From Rhexocercosporidium sp. MPI-PUGE-AT-0058 (taxonomy: Eukaryota; Ascomycota; Leotiomycetes; Helotiales), in assembly GCA_020746875.1 (NCBI GenBank), contig JAGTJL010000020.1:310001-374000 (forward strand): DNA of 64,000 nucleotides, given 5' to 3'. A model generated the notes under the pieces. The model searched no databases. It was not told the origin of the DNA and was given only the letters and a program-made list of their open reading frames with translations. Numbering within the stretch: the first letter of the stretch is position 1; each line of letters begins with the position of its first letter. Below are positions 24,152 to 35,167 of this stretch, piece after piece. Made by a program: the position numbers and the translations under genes.

Positions 24152-26740
24152 TACGACTGAAACGGACTTGTGTCGTTGGATATCTAAGATCGGCATTCGA
24201 ATTATGTGAGTTTGTATAAGTAAGGAAAGATGAGTGGAGCTCAAGGTTGGGGACTGTTCTCGTGACTTAGTCAATGCCAGAAAACGCCTTCTCCGGCCTC
24301 CTGACTCAGAGACTGCTTTTGCTGCGCCTTATTGATCGGATTTAAAATTATGAACACGCTGTGGCTTTGGTATCCATTTGAGCATTTTGGAGGCTTCGAT
24401 CACCTTTCTATGATTCCATCGCGTACTAGTCGCCTACAGCTGAAATGTTCTAAATGTCTGGATCACTACTTTGGCTGAATAAATTCATTAATCAAAATAA
24501 CCAGGCGAAATTAGCTATTTAACTGTATGCTCGTGTCGGGAATAATACAGATAATTAAATCACGAATCAAACGATACTGGGTCTGGGTTTATAATGTCCC
24601 TCACCAAGCTCCGCAAGAGGCAAGTGAATCTAATCAAGGGGAACGAACCCCAATCTACACGGGGAAAGTAAAGAGGGAGAAAGAAGACAGATTCATCGGG
24701 GAAAAAAACAAAAATCTAGCGCTAGAGATAAACGGAAAGATAAACTAGACTCCAGCAGCCACGTGTGGTCTGTATGGGACCAATCTCAGCCACCATCCCG
24801 AATCCGGCGTGGTGGAGTAAACAATATCCTCATTTCGAACAGAAAAACACCAATGCAGCCAAGCGCCATTTACTGCCAGCATAATCGATAATAACATGCA
24901 ACATTAATCACCATGTAATCACCACCACATTGTCTGCGCACACCCTGATGGCGCCACCGCTATCTATCCCCAGCCTATCAACATCGCTTCGAGTAGCGAC
25001 TCGATCACTAGGAACGGCTCATTTACGATCTCCCACATTGGAGTACGAACCCAAGCTTATTTATTCCTCCGATCTCTTCAGCGCGGCTTTCTTCGCTTTG
25101 CGATGTCTCAAGCTACACACAAAAATTCAGCCATGCCATTTACAATTTGAAAAAGACGACTTCGACCTCTCGAAGTCAAGAGTCCACCAGTGTGACGGGA
25201 AGAGAAGAGTTTGTGGTAGTTGCAAGGTCTAGCGAAAGGCGTGTGGAAGAGGAAGACTTACTACCACCACCCGAATCCGATCTGAGGAGGGAGTACTACC
25301 AACCCACCGATAATATACCCCTTGTATTTATCCCAGAACGACTTCTCTTCTCTTGCTTCTAGGATGGCGCGTTCGAATAGTGCTGCTGAGATGGTGTTCA
25401 TGGTGTCCATTTTGGGAGATATGATTTGTTGACAAGACTTGCGGCTTTAGTTCATCTTGAGAGCAGATCGGTAGACTGGTGGCTGTTTAAAGATTTTGAT
25501 GGGATGTTGAGAATGTAAGCACTTTGAGTAACCAAGCTGTTCGTACAGCCAGAAATTGTTTCGGCTCAATTCCTTTAATGTACTGCTGATGACAAGACAA
25601 GGTCTCTCCACCCTCAAACAGCGTGCCCAGAGCCCTTATAATACCCTTCCCAAAGCCACCATGCCTCTCCATCAAGCAACTTTGGATCTCCTCGTAACTT
25701 CGCCACTGCATCCCAAAGGCTTAGATACGCATTAATGTGAGTTCCTCGCGTCTATGCTGAGTACTCGTATCCTCCCATCCCATCACCAGCTTTACCTGGA
25801 GATTCCGTTTCTCAGACGGAATATGCCATTGATTCCCTCATTGAAGAGCTGAAGAGGGCCAATCCCATCCCAAATTTCCAATAGCAAAATGAATTCGTTC
25901 CGAGTACGATACCGAGAGCTCGGATACGCATTCAGGTTTGAGGTCAAACGTACTCCAGCACCCAAACGCTCAGCTCATTTGTGATTTTAAGAACCTTAAA
26001 CTTCAAGGAGACAAGTCTAGACGCAGCAGCGACGACATCAGTGGCTTTTCGATCGAATGAAATGGCAGTTCGCGATTACATTGCGAAGGGGGTGTTCGGC
26101 TGCGTGCAGTACCTACGTAGTGCACTTCGGTTGTGAAACGCACGACGATTATTTGCGGATTTACGGCTTCCATGAACAGACTACGACAAGAAGAGGTAAT
26201 TTATGCATCTCTTTTTCGTCATTGAGGGCGAGAAGACTTCGGCTCGAAATATATGGTTGTGGCCTGGCTATTTTGCTTGTGGCTGCACATGTATGAAGCC
26301 GCGGCGAAGACAGGAACATTTCCAGGAATAGCGTAGAGTAACGGAATGAGATTGGGTGGGAGAGGAGATGGCCGGCTCGATCGGAAAATGTGTTCTTACT
26401 GCGTGTTAAAAGCCTCTCTTTAAATACCTTGATTTGTATATGCGTAACTCTATGACTAAGAGACTCTTAAGTCAAAATCTAATTGGTTAATCGATTCTCT
26501 ATTATTGTAAGTAGCCTTTATAAGTAACTAAGAGCTTCCTTACGTGGTTGAGTCGTTGTGTTACGGTCACGAAGTATAAACCTTGGAATACCTTACTCTA
26601 AGTATGCCTTTCGCAAAGACTTGTTATTTGCGACTTCCTTAAGCGTATATATGATATTATACTTAGTATATTTAGGCTTTATGATAAAAACAATGCGAAT
26701 TCCAAAATTGAAGTGAATCGATTAAAAAATGGAAGAGTAA
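24152..26740. other. 2.6 kb with no well-supported gene
   Basis: Short frames occur on both strands, none with a domain or a clean intron-exon structure. A 49-codon minus-strand frame at 25261-25410 is listed apart. From about 26400 the sequence turns AT-rich toward the transposon at 26749. Confidence 0.4.
25261..25410 (-). CDS. Possible small protein, unknown
   Basis: A 49-codon frame starts MDTMNTISAALFERAILEAR and ends in a hydrophobic stretch YIIGGLVVLPPQIGFGWW before TAG at 25261-25263. The helix-then-hydrophobic layout resembles small membrane-anchored proteins, but it may also be the first exon of a larger decayed gene. There is no family match from memory. Confidence 0.2.
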   Translation of the reverse strand: MDTMNTISAALFERAILEAREEKSFWDKYKGYIIGGLVVLPPQIGFGWW

Positions 26741-26748
26741 TTAATTAT
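26741..26748. repeat. Target-site duplication, left copy
   Basis: The 8 bp TTAATTAT directly precedes the left inverted repeat and is repeated exactly at 29260-29267. Confidence 0.7.
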
Positions 26749-26797
26749 GGGGACAGCTAAATCGACACACGGAAATAGTTAAATCGACATACGCTAA
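26749..26797 (+). repeat. Left terminal inverted repeat of the Mutator-like element
   Basis: 49 bp. It contains the subrepeat CTAAATCGACA twice, 22 bp apart once one transition is allowed. Confidence 0.85.
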
Positions 26798-29210
26798 AAA
26801 TGTATTGACTTGGCGAGTGTCATCTATTAACCTCGTTATGCTATACTAATTTGTATTGCGTGGCAAGGGTGCCTTATGTATAGCATAAATGTTCATAATT
26901 ATATAATAACCCCTGGCTAGGAATGAAAATTAAAGTTATTTAGACTACTTAAGTAAACACTACTACTATTACTACTACTTTTATTATTATTATGACTTCT
27001 ATTCTTTGACCTTGTGGCCCCGCGCCTTTTGCAGCGATTTATAGCGACGTTATTAGTGCTTTTGCTGCATTTCAGGCGCATGTTAAAGCTAATAGCTATG
27101 CTCTCCGATAACGGGATTCAAGGCCATTTCGTATATTATTTATTTGCGATTGCGTAAGTAAATATAACGTAAGAGGAAAGCAAAAGGATGTATACTTTTT
27201 TAGAAGACGCTAGAATATAAGTTTAAAGAAGTGTAAATGTTTAATAAAGGTTACTTTTGTATAAGACAAGGTTTTAAGGCAGTAGGAAGTAAGGGTCTTA
27301 AAGGTAATACATAACTATGCGGCCTTTATAGATTTTATAGCTTATTTAATATATAAAATTACTTTTGCCTCTATAGAGATTCGTGCTTTTATTAATACCT
27401 TAGCTAAGGCTGGTCTCCCGAATACACAAATCCTATCGGCCTTACAAAAAGAGAACTTAGGTATTATATTAGTCTTTAAAGATATCTCGAATCTTATATA
27501 AAAGGAGCGAAAGAAGTAACTCGGCGGGAAGACTCTTATTTAATGGCTTATAGAAGTACTGTTCTTAATAATTCCTGTCTACTTATTATTAATAAATCTC
27601 ATAGGAATTATAAGCTAATGATTTTTACCCTTAGTATTACCTTTATACCGGTGCCTTACAACGACTCTTCTTTATTCATCTTATTTCACTCGAACTTTAG
27701 AAGTAGTATTCAGATATTTTACTCTTCGATTATATATATAAAATAAACCGATTTAATATGCCGTTGCTAAATATATATAAAATATTAGGAAATAATATAG
27801 TAATTCAGCTTAGATTAACATTTTTATTAAGGGAAATACAAAGAGACTATAATTAAGCCATTACTTAGCTTCGTTTCTTAATGCTTAAGAACATTATTGT
27901 AAAGCTAGTTTTTATTATAATAAATAAAAAGCTTACTTTAATAAAGTGTTTAAATATATAATTCCTTATTTCTCGACATATCCTCTGCCGGTGATATATT
28001 AATATAAATATATTAGTAAAGACTAAGAAATACTTTTTAAGTTTTATTAAAGAAGAGGATAAGAAATGAGCACGCTATTTAAAGTTTTAGGCATTTTTAA
28101 GCTACTGGAATACACTATTAATTAATATAATAGAGTAGGCGTATAATAAATTACTTAAGGAGATAAAGATCCGGTTTTGGTTATAAGTAATAAATTATTA
28201 TAAAGGCACTTGGCTCTTATAGAAAGAAAAGCTAATAGCCTTTTAGGTCGACTAATTAAATCACTTTGAGGTTATTGTTACGAGTCCTATTAAGGGTTGC
28301 CATATTATTTTAAAGCTATATTTATAGCGTGGGCATGTAGACCTTAAGGGTGTATTCCTTAAAATGTAACTCTTTTAGACCGCTTAATATACCGGCATTT
28401 GTATAGCTATTATATAACAGTAATTACGGCCTAGACATAATATAAATACCCTTCTTTTTATTATTATACTTTAACTTATTTATAATTATGCCCTTTTAAG
28501 GATTACTTAAAAGGAGAGTAAGCTCCTTTATTAAGGGCCTCTTTTAAATTGCTATATATATACTATATAACAGGCCTTTAGTTTACTTTATTAGCATATA
28601 ATTTATAAAAGAAAGCAAAAAGGCGGCGTAATCCTCTTAAGTAATATTCATTTTTATTAATATTATAATAGGCCTATTTTAAGTGCTTTTCTTAGGCCGC
28701 TATTTAATCCTTAGCCTTTTCCACTCTTAAATTTTATAAAAGTAAAAGGGAAAGGAAGGCTAAAGGGTACATTAAGTAGTAGCTTACGTGTAATACCTTT
28801 TAGTACTCGGCGAGAGCCTTTATTTTAGGAGCTCCCCTTTAGTTTTGCCCTTGTATCTCTTAGGCAGACTCTTATAATGTAAACTATATTGTTTATAATT
28901 ACTCTCGCGATGCAAAGGCTTGAGCTTAGGTATTGTGATTTATATGAGCCTAGTACTCGTCGCGAGAGGGCTTATATATAAGACATTTTATTAATTTATT
29001 AAATAAATAGTATTGAAAATGCTATTATAATTGCTGTAGCTACGATATAACGATGGGTAATTGGTGGCATTAAGGTATATACCTAGGATGTAGACTTTGA
29101 AGCAGATGATGATTTTAATGAGTTGACATAATTCTAGTAATGCACTGTACATAGGTATTTATATAAATTCTGGTGGTAATAAATGTATACTTTATTTTCG
29201 GCTCGCTTGC

Positions 29211-29259
29211 TTAGCGTATGTCGATTTAGTTATTTCCGTGTGTCGATTTAGCTGTCCCC
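29211..29259 (-). repeat. Right terminal inverted repeat of the Mutator-like element
   Basis: The reverse complement matches the left repeat at 47 of 49 positions; both differences are transitions of the C-to-T / G-to-A kind. Confidence 0.85.
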
Positions 29260-29267
29260 TTAATTAT
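29260..29267. repeat. Target-site duplication, right copy
   Basis: TTAATTAT, identical to 26741-26748. Confidence 0.7.
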
Positions 29268-30762
29268 TTAAGTTGGTAGGTAGGAGTGGCGGTGAGTTAA
29301 GCGAGGGGTGGGCGGAATCTAGGGGTGAGACGTTACGGCTTAGTCTCTGTGGACCTCGTTTTTCTTTTTTCTTTTTCAGAATTACTTCATCCTGCCGCTT
29401 TCGAATTTTAGCCCTTTATTTAGGAAAATATCCATAGTTAAACTTGAATATGTAATTAAATCTCTATCGATCTTAGTTCAGCTCCTTAGACGCAAGATGG
29501 ATCACTAGAGCTGGCCTGCATCTCAAGCTTAAATTTCTAGAGGCAGTCAACCAAAATTCGGACCCGCTCTTACGTTAACCATCTCCACAGGGACATCCGC
29601 ACCGACATCTTAGAGTATCTGCTAGCGAAACGATGTGAGCTCTGGCAGGATTAACGGGTAAGTACTGTACAGGGGGCGAAACCGGTCACCTGAAAGGCTG
29701 GAGAAGAGCCTAGTCTTGGATACTTCCGTGTATCCCCTTAACTGCGATTCAGTGCACCGTCCTGAAAGCCCTGTAAGCAAAGCCTGTAAGCGAGACGTCT
29801 ATCCCCGAAAGGCGTGCAGATCAGCCACTAAAGCACTGCCCCGCACGCTGTAGGACGCTGTATGGAGCCTCAACACCCTGAACCAGACGTGGATGCCGCA
29901 GTTAAGGGGATAGGGATCCTATTTCAACACCTAGGTTCAGTTTAGGATCCTTGAGAAACAGTTTAGGCTTCCTAAGGATAATTGTCAAAACTTGACACGA
30001 ATAATATGATAAGACGCCAGGCCTACCCTTGCAGTTAAGTCTTAGGGATATCTTTGATATTAATGAGTAGGATACTGCTCTGCTCAAGGACTACTCAGGG
30101 ACTGTTCACATTGCTCAGGCTGCACAGGCGAGCTGGGTGAGCCAAGGGTGATTAGCGAAGCGCTCTGCCTTGCCTGTTCGGCGCTCCGCAGCCAAGAGGG
30201 CGGATTCGACACGTGTAAGGAGGGTTTTGACTTGTGCCTACTCTACTGGTCGGTATCCACCACTGGCGTCGGTACTGTCTCAGTCGTGGTCTTCGTAGAG
30301 TTGGCCCGCTTTGCACGGGGCGGGGAGTTGCGCTTCAGAGGGCGCCAAGAGTGCTCGTGGTTTGGACCGTAATCGAATCATCACCATCAGATTCGTCGAG
30401 CAATTCGAACGAATTGCCTTCGCGGCTGTTCACGCTGTTCTTGCTGTTCTTTGGCATTTTTTCTTCCCATAGGCATTGAGAGCGCCTTTTGAAAAAGCAA
30501 AATAATCGACTCATTAGTGTTCCTGACGACTGAACATTGGTGCCTAAATGGTGGCAATACCCTTAAATGATTGGGGCTATGCAAGCCACGGGGAAGTCAC
30601 ATCATAAGGTTGGGTTTCCCAACAACAGAACCTTTGACCTTCTTTATCTTTCTGATGAAGGTTCCCTACTCCTCGATTTGATCTCGCGCATACGACAGCG
30701 CAAGCTTCTTGGAAAGAGTCAAATTAGTATTAGTCCTGCTCCAAGTTCGCGATATCGGCTCG
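29268..30762. other. Upstream flank of the NB-ARC-ubiquitin gene with an inverted repeat
   Basis: GC content returns to normal here. A 16 bp sequence TATCCCCTTAACTGCG at 29731-29746 recurs inverted at 29897-29912. On the minus strand, 30150-30460 gives broken frames with fairly protein-like text (SREGNSFELLDESDGDDS, later VKTLLTRVESALLAAERR) that could be a decayed transposon or gene. The promoter of the gene starting at 30763 must lie here. Confidence 0.35.
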
Positions 30763-33700
30763 ATGTCCGACAATTTTCCCTTTAGACGCCATGGCTTTAC
30801 TGAACTTTATCCCAGAGGAGATGCGAATCAAAAACCGGTAGCAGAGTAAGTAAATCTTTGATGATTATTGTCACTTCAATGCTAACACGAGTCAAAGCAT
30901 CGTACTAGTTCATGGTCTTGGCGGTCATCCCATCGATACATGGACGTATACTGCATCAAAGCTCAGCATCAGCGGCTTGGGCGCTCGCATGAAGTCGTTC
31001 AAAGGAAAAGAGCCATCCGTTGGAAAATCTGACAACGAGACCTCTGTATTCTGGCCGGAGGATCTGTTGCCCCAATCCGTGAAAAACGCTCGGGTACTGA
31101 CGTACGGATACGATTCTGATCCTGTCCGCTTCCTCGATTCGGTAAATCGAACCAACATATACCAACATGCGACAAATATGTTGATGGATCTCGCGGATCA
31201 GCGCGTTGAGGATGTGTGTTTCTTCCCAATACTTTGACTTGTATTTGCTAACCCATTTCAGCCTCATCGACCTATTATATTTCTGGCACATAGTTTGGGC
31301 GGTATACTAGTCAAAGATGTTGGTTTCTGATTCCCCGAGAAATTTTTTTTCCTGATGACTTATATTCCGCAGGTCTTGAAGCAATCCCAAGACGCAAAGC
31401 ACAAGGCTGAATTGCAGCCTATTTTCCCTTCGACTTTCGCTATTATCTTTTTCGGAACTCCACACCGCGGAAGTGACTGGGTCTCTATTGCAGAGCGAGC
31501 TGCAACTTTTGCCGTTGGCAAGAATGACAATAGGATCTTGCGCGATCTGAGAGTTGACAGTGAAATCCTTCAACGACTTGTGGATGCATTTGCTGTTATG
31601 CTCAAAGATGACGCCTTCAAGGTCCATTCGTTCATCGAGGGCCACGGTATTACCGATATTCCAGGTTTCACAGGCAAAGTAAGTTTCTTTTACCAAGTCC
31701 AGACCGACAAATTGAATTAGTGCTGACCATGGCAGATTGTTGAAGAATTTTCGAGCGTGATAGGAGAAGCATCAGAAACTCGTTTTGTCTTGGACGCAAA
31801 TCACAGGACAATGTGCAAATACACAGGCAAGAATGATGACAACTACGCCAGGGTGCTCCAGAGAATTAAGGGATACATGCATTCGATTGAGCTTGCCTCG
31901 GGGTTGAGGCCTGGTGAGTAACAATATGCGCTTATATAACCTAGCTTTGACGGGCTTGAGTGAACTGGGCCTCTTCATATAGAAATACACTGATTCTGCT
32001 CTCACAGATCCACGGAGTAATAGTGAGCCCAGAGCGTGTGAAATTTCAAGTCCAGTAAATCACTTTCAAGGTCGAAAATCAATCCTTGCTCAAATCGACG
32101 ACCACTTCTCTGCTAGCCGCTCAGATTCTGAAGGACAGAGAGTAGTCGTTCTTTCCGGTCTGGGAGGGATTGGAAAGTCACAAATCGCTCTCGCCTATGC
32201 GCACCGACACCGGAATATTTATAGGAACTGTATACAACTCGATGCTAGCAATAAGAGAACATTGCTGCAAGGCTTCGCATCGGCAGCGTTGGAGATTAAG
32301 CAAAGCATGAATCTGGATCCCACTCAGCAACAGATTGGCTCTGGATTCGATGGCTCGACCCCAGCAATATTTGTCAAATCATGGTTATCCCAGCGCAAAA
32401 GTCGATGGCTCATCATATTTGATAATCACGACAGCCCCCAAGAAGTTGACTTGCAATGGTATATCCCTAGAGGAAGTATTGGTGATATCATTGTCACATC
32501 AAGGCGAAAGAACGCGGAACGATTAGGGTACGGCATATCTGTAAATGGGATGGAGCCAACGGAAGCAAAAGACCTCCTACTAAGCCTTGCGAGACCTGGG
32601 AGAACGGAGCACAGCCCAGAGATTTCTAACCGAGCAAAGAAAATAGCAGAGTATGTAGGACATTTACCACTCGGCTTAGAGCTTGCCGGCGCCTGTATCG
32701 CACAGATGAACGACGCCAATCTTCAAGGGTACGCGAGATGGATCGAGGAACAGAACGAAAGTTCCATTAAAGAATCGCTGAAATCAGTTCCGGCAGCTCA
32801 GTACTTGTCTCAGTACCAGATGGGGGTTTTCGATACTTGGAGACGATCGTTCCAGATGGTGCTGGCCAACAACCCCGCTGCTGCTGCGCTGCTCCAAACC
32901 TGCGCCCTTTTCGATCGAACCCAGCTTAACATTCAGATTTTCCGCGACGCCGTGAAGACGAAGTTCTACTGGACCCATCTTGGGCGAATGGAGAAGCTCC
33001 GGCCAGATAGTACAGGTGTCCCAGATTGGCTAATCTCTTCAGCCACAAACGACAACGGCGAGTGGGACAAGACAAAGTTCGAGAGGACTCTTTCTGAGCT
33101 AGAAAACTTCTGTTTTCTCCGGAAAGAAATCAAGGAAGGCTTGGAGGACCCAGAGCATTATAATTACGGCTTATGGATTCATCCACTGGTACACCAATGG
33201 ACCAAAGACGAGCTGCAGCCAGACCAGAGGAAAGTCTTTGCGTTAAATGCAATATGGATCTTCATTCATAGCATAGATGACTGTGCCTTACAAGCTGATA
33301 AGGATCTTCTCTTGATGGATCCCTCTCATGGCTTTCAGAGGGCGACTCGTAGACTCCGAGCAGTAGATTTTGAAGGTGAGGGAGGTGAGGGATTTTGGCA
33401 AGCGGCGTTAGCTGGCACGGTGGAAATTCTCCGGGACATGACCGACATGCGTGACGACGTCTCGTTCCTCTTTCGAAGCGGGCAGTTTCAGACCGGAGCC
33501 GGTGGTATTATAGACAGCTTTGTGGATCTCATGATTATGCTTCAAGAGTTCCGACTGCTCCTTGACCAAGCTTACTGCGTGGAACTTGATCCACGACAGG
33601 AGTACAAACACCTTCCGGAATTTGAGTTCCACGACACTTATGCCGTCTTGATGGCATTTCAAGTAGCAAAATTCTCTTCGGGGGATTTAATGGATGCCAG

Positions 33701-35167
33701 CGATGTCTTCTGCACGGCAAAAGCGTTCTGTCAAGGAAGCTCAGAATATGCCACTGCGCTACTTTTGTCTTGCGCAGTAATACACGATTCTCTTCATTGG
33801 GAAAGGTTATCTAAATGGGCTCCCCTCATAGATGACTTGATAGCAAAACTCAAGACGCCAGCTGAAGATGCCGAGTTTTCTATTTTGACGATCGCCGCAT
33901 GCGCAAAGCTTTCGATTTCTTTTAGCTATGCCGTCGGGCGCAATCACAATAACAATACGAACCCCCTTGCAGACCCGATGAACTTTCCTGACCGAGAAAG
34001 ACACGAGGCGGTTGACGTATTGGCATCACTGGCCAAGGTTGCACTTCGCAGTCTGGAGATGATCAAGTCATACCAAGATGCATTCGAGGGCAAGATCCCC
34101 GTAGCTGAGCTTACCTTGACCTCAGCCGTTCAATGGCAGTTGCAACTTAGCTACGCGTTCCATTGTCTGAGAGAAGGTAGACCGGACAAAGCTGTTGTTG
34201 TGTTCCACTCAGGACTCAGTAACATCAAGACGCTAAAAGGGGACGAACAAGCTAGTGCCGTGGCAAAGCAAGTTGCCTATGCGGCAAAGACCCATCAAGA
34301 AATTGGTAGGATGACTTTGGAAATGGGTCTTGTGCTTAAAGACAATCCCGACGCTTCCTACGACGATCGCGATAATTTACATGACTTTTTTGACGAGGTA
34401 ACCGAATTAGACCCAGCAATTGTCGAAAAGTTTCCTGCACCCCGCGACCTAGCAAGACTCCTCCCAAGAATAGGACTGCGTAGGAAAAAGGCTCATCGTC
34501 CGTTAATTCCTGGTCCCTCTACCAATGAGGCTCCAAAGGGCACAATTGCTAGGCTCGTCACCGCTGTGGACAAAACCCAACTTGATGCCACATCAAGTCA
34601 AGCTCCGCCAACAATGTTTGAGCTTCGGCTGAGAACCTCTTCTCGTTTCTCCAAATATGATCCAGAAGGAGCTAAAGAACGAGCAGCCGTCATGATTACC
34701 AATTTCAACAACCAATTAAGCTCCCAAACAGAACCGCCAGTACCAGGCTACGCAACGGCAGTGATCACCACGACCAGAGCAGTCGAAGCAAGAAAATCGA
34801 TCGAGCACGAAGAACCACTTGAAACCAGAAGAGAGCAATTCAAGCAAGAGCTATATCCGCCAGTCATCGAAACAAAATACCCAAATGGTCAGATCTTCGT
34901 CAAGACTCTCACGGGAAAGACGATCACTCTGGAGTTTATCAAGGACAATACAGTGGACGAGCTGAAGTCAAGACTTCAGGACAGAGAAGGTATCCCGCCT
35001 GATCAGCAGCGGATTTTGTATGGTGGGAAGGAACTTGAGGATGGTCGGTATTTGACGGATTATAATATGTGAGTCTTAGGGCATTTCTAAGGGAATTGAC
35101 GTGCTAATCGGTTGCTAGTCAGCGGGAGAGCACTTTACATCTGGTTTTACGAATGCGAGGTGGGTGA
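30763..35167 (+). CDS. Hydrolase-like / NB-ARC STAND protein with C-terminal ubiquitin
   Basis: Seven exons (30763-30845, 30898-31213, 31262-31318, 31373-31678, 31736-31913, 32008-35068, 35119-35167) sum to 4050 nt, giving 1349 residues. The start [17 protein letters not shown] fits the N-terminus usual for this fungal family. Residues about 28-250 form an alpha/beta-hydrolase-like domain with [11 protein letters not shown] and the nucleophile elbow [13 protein letters not shown] (Ser at about 145), then [11 protein letters not shown]. The NB-ARC ATPase follows: P-loop GLGGIGKS at 364-371, Walker B WLIIFDN at about 446, IIVTSRR at about 473, [11 protein letters not shown] at about 531, and HPLVHQW at about 704. 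A long helical region without clear TPR signatures follows. Residues 1274-1349 are a full ubiquitin: [16 protein letters not shown] at its start, EGIPPDQQR in the middle, [12 protein letters not shown] at its end. TGA follows the last Gly. The final 50 nt intron splits the codon of ubiquitin residue 61. Known relatives with the first two domains are NLR-like nonself sensors; the ubiquitin is the unusual part. Confidence 0.93.

Larger units (their letters stand above)
26749..29259 (+). mobile_element. Mutator-like DNA transposon, RIP-decayed
   Basis: The 2511 bp element is bounded by 49 bp terminal inverted repeats (26749-26797 and 29211-29259) starting GGGGACAGCTAAATCGACAC, with only two mismatches. 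Identical 8 bp flanks fit the 8-11 bp duplications of Mutator elements; hAT elements also make 8 bp. Inside, a plus-strand frame near 27380-27540 reads AKAGLPNTQILSALQKENLG and VFKDISNLI with a few stops. This is like the helical DNA-binding region of fungal MULE transposases, where a KAG...ILS.L..E motif precedes the DDE domain. The rest is too AT-rich and stop-filled to follow. The frame is broken, so the copy cannot make transposase. Confidence 0.75.

Noticed and set aside
27543..27746. 67-codon frame as a gene inside the Mutator-like element
   Set aside because: It begins at the end of the transposase-like text and consists of AT-driven Ile/Ser/Tyr-rich sequence with no domain.
30786..30836. 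ATG beginning [10 protein letters not shown] as start of the STAND gene
   Set aside because: That frame meets a stop and does not join exon 2; the frame starting at 30763 splices to IVLVHGLGG.
32262..35072. Starting the STAND gene at 32277 as a single-exon protein
   Set aside because: Upstream exons carry the P-loop and the hydrolase domain and splice in phase; likewise the end at 35072 misses the last exon that completes ubiquitin.
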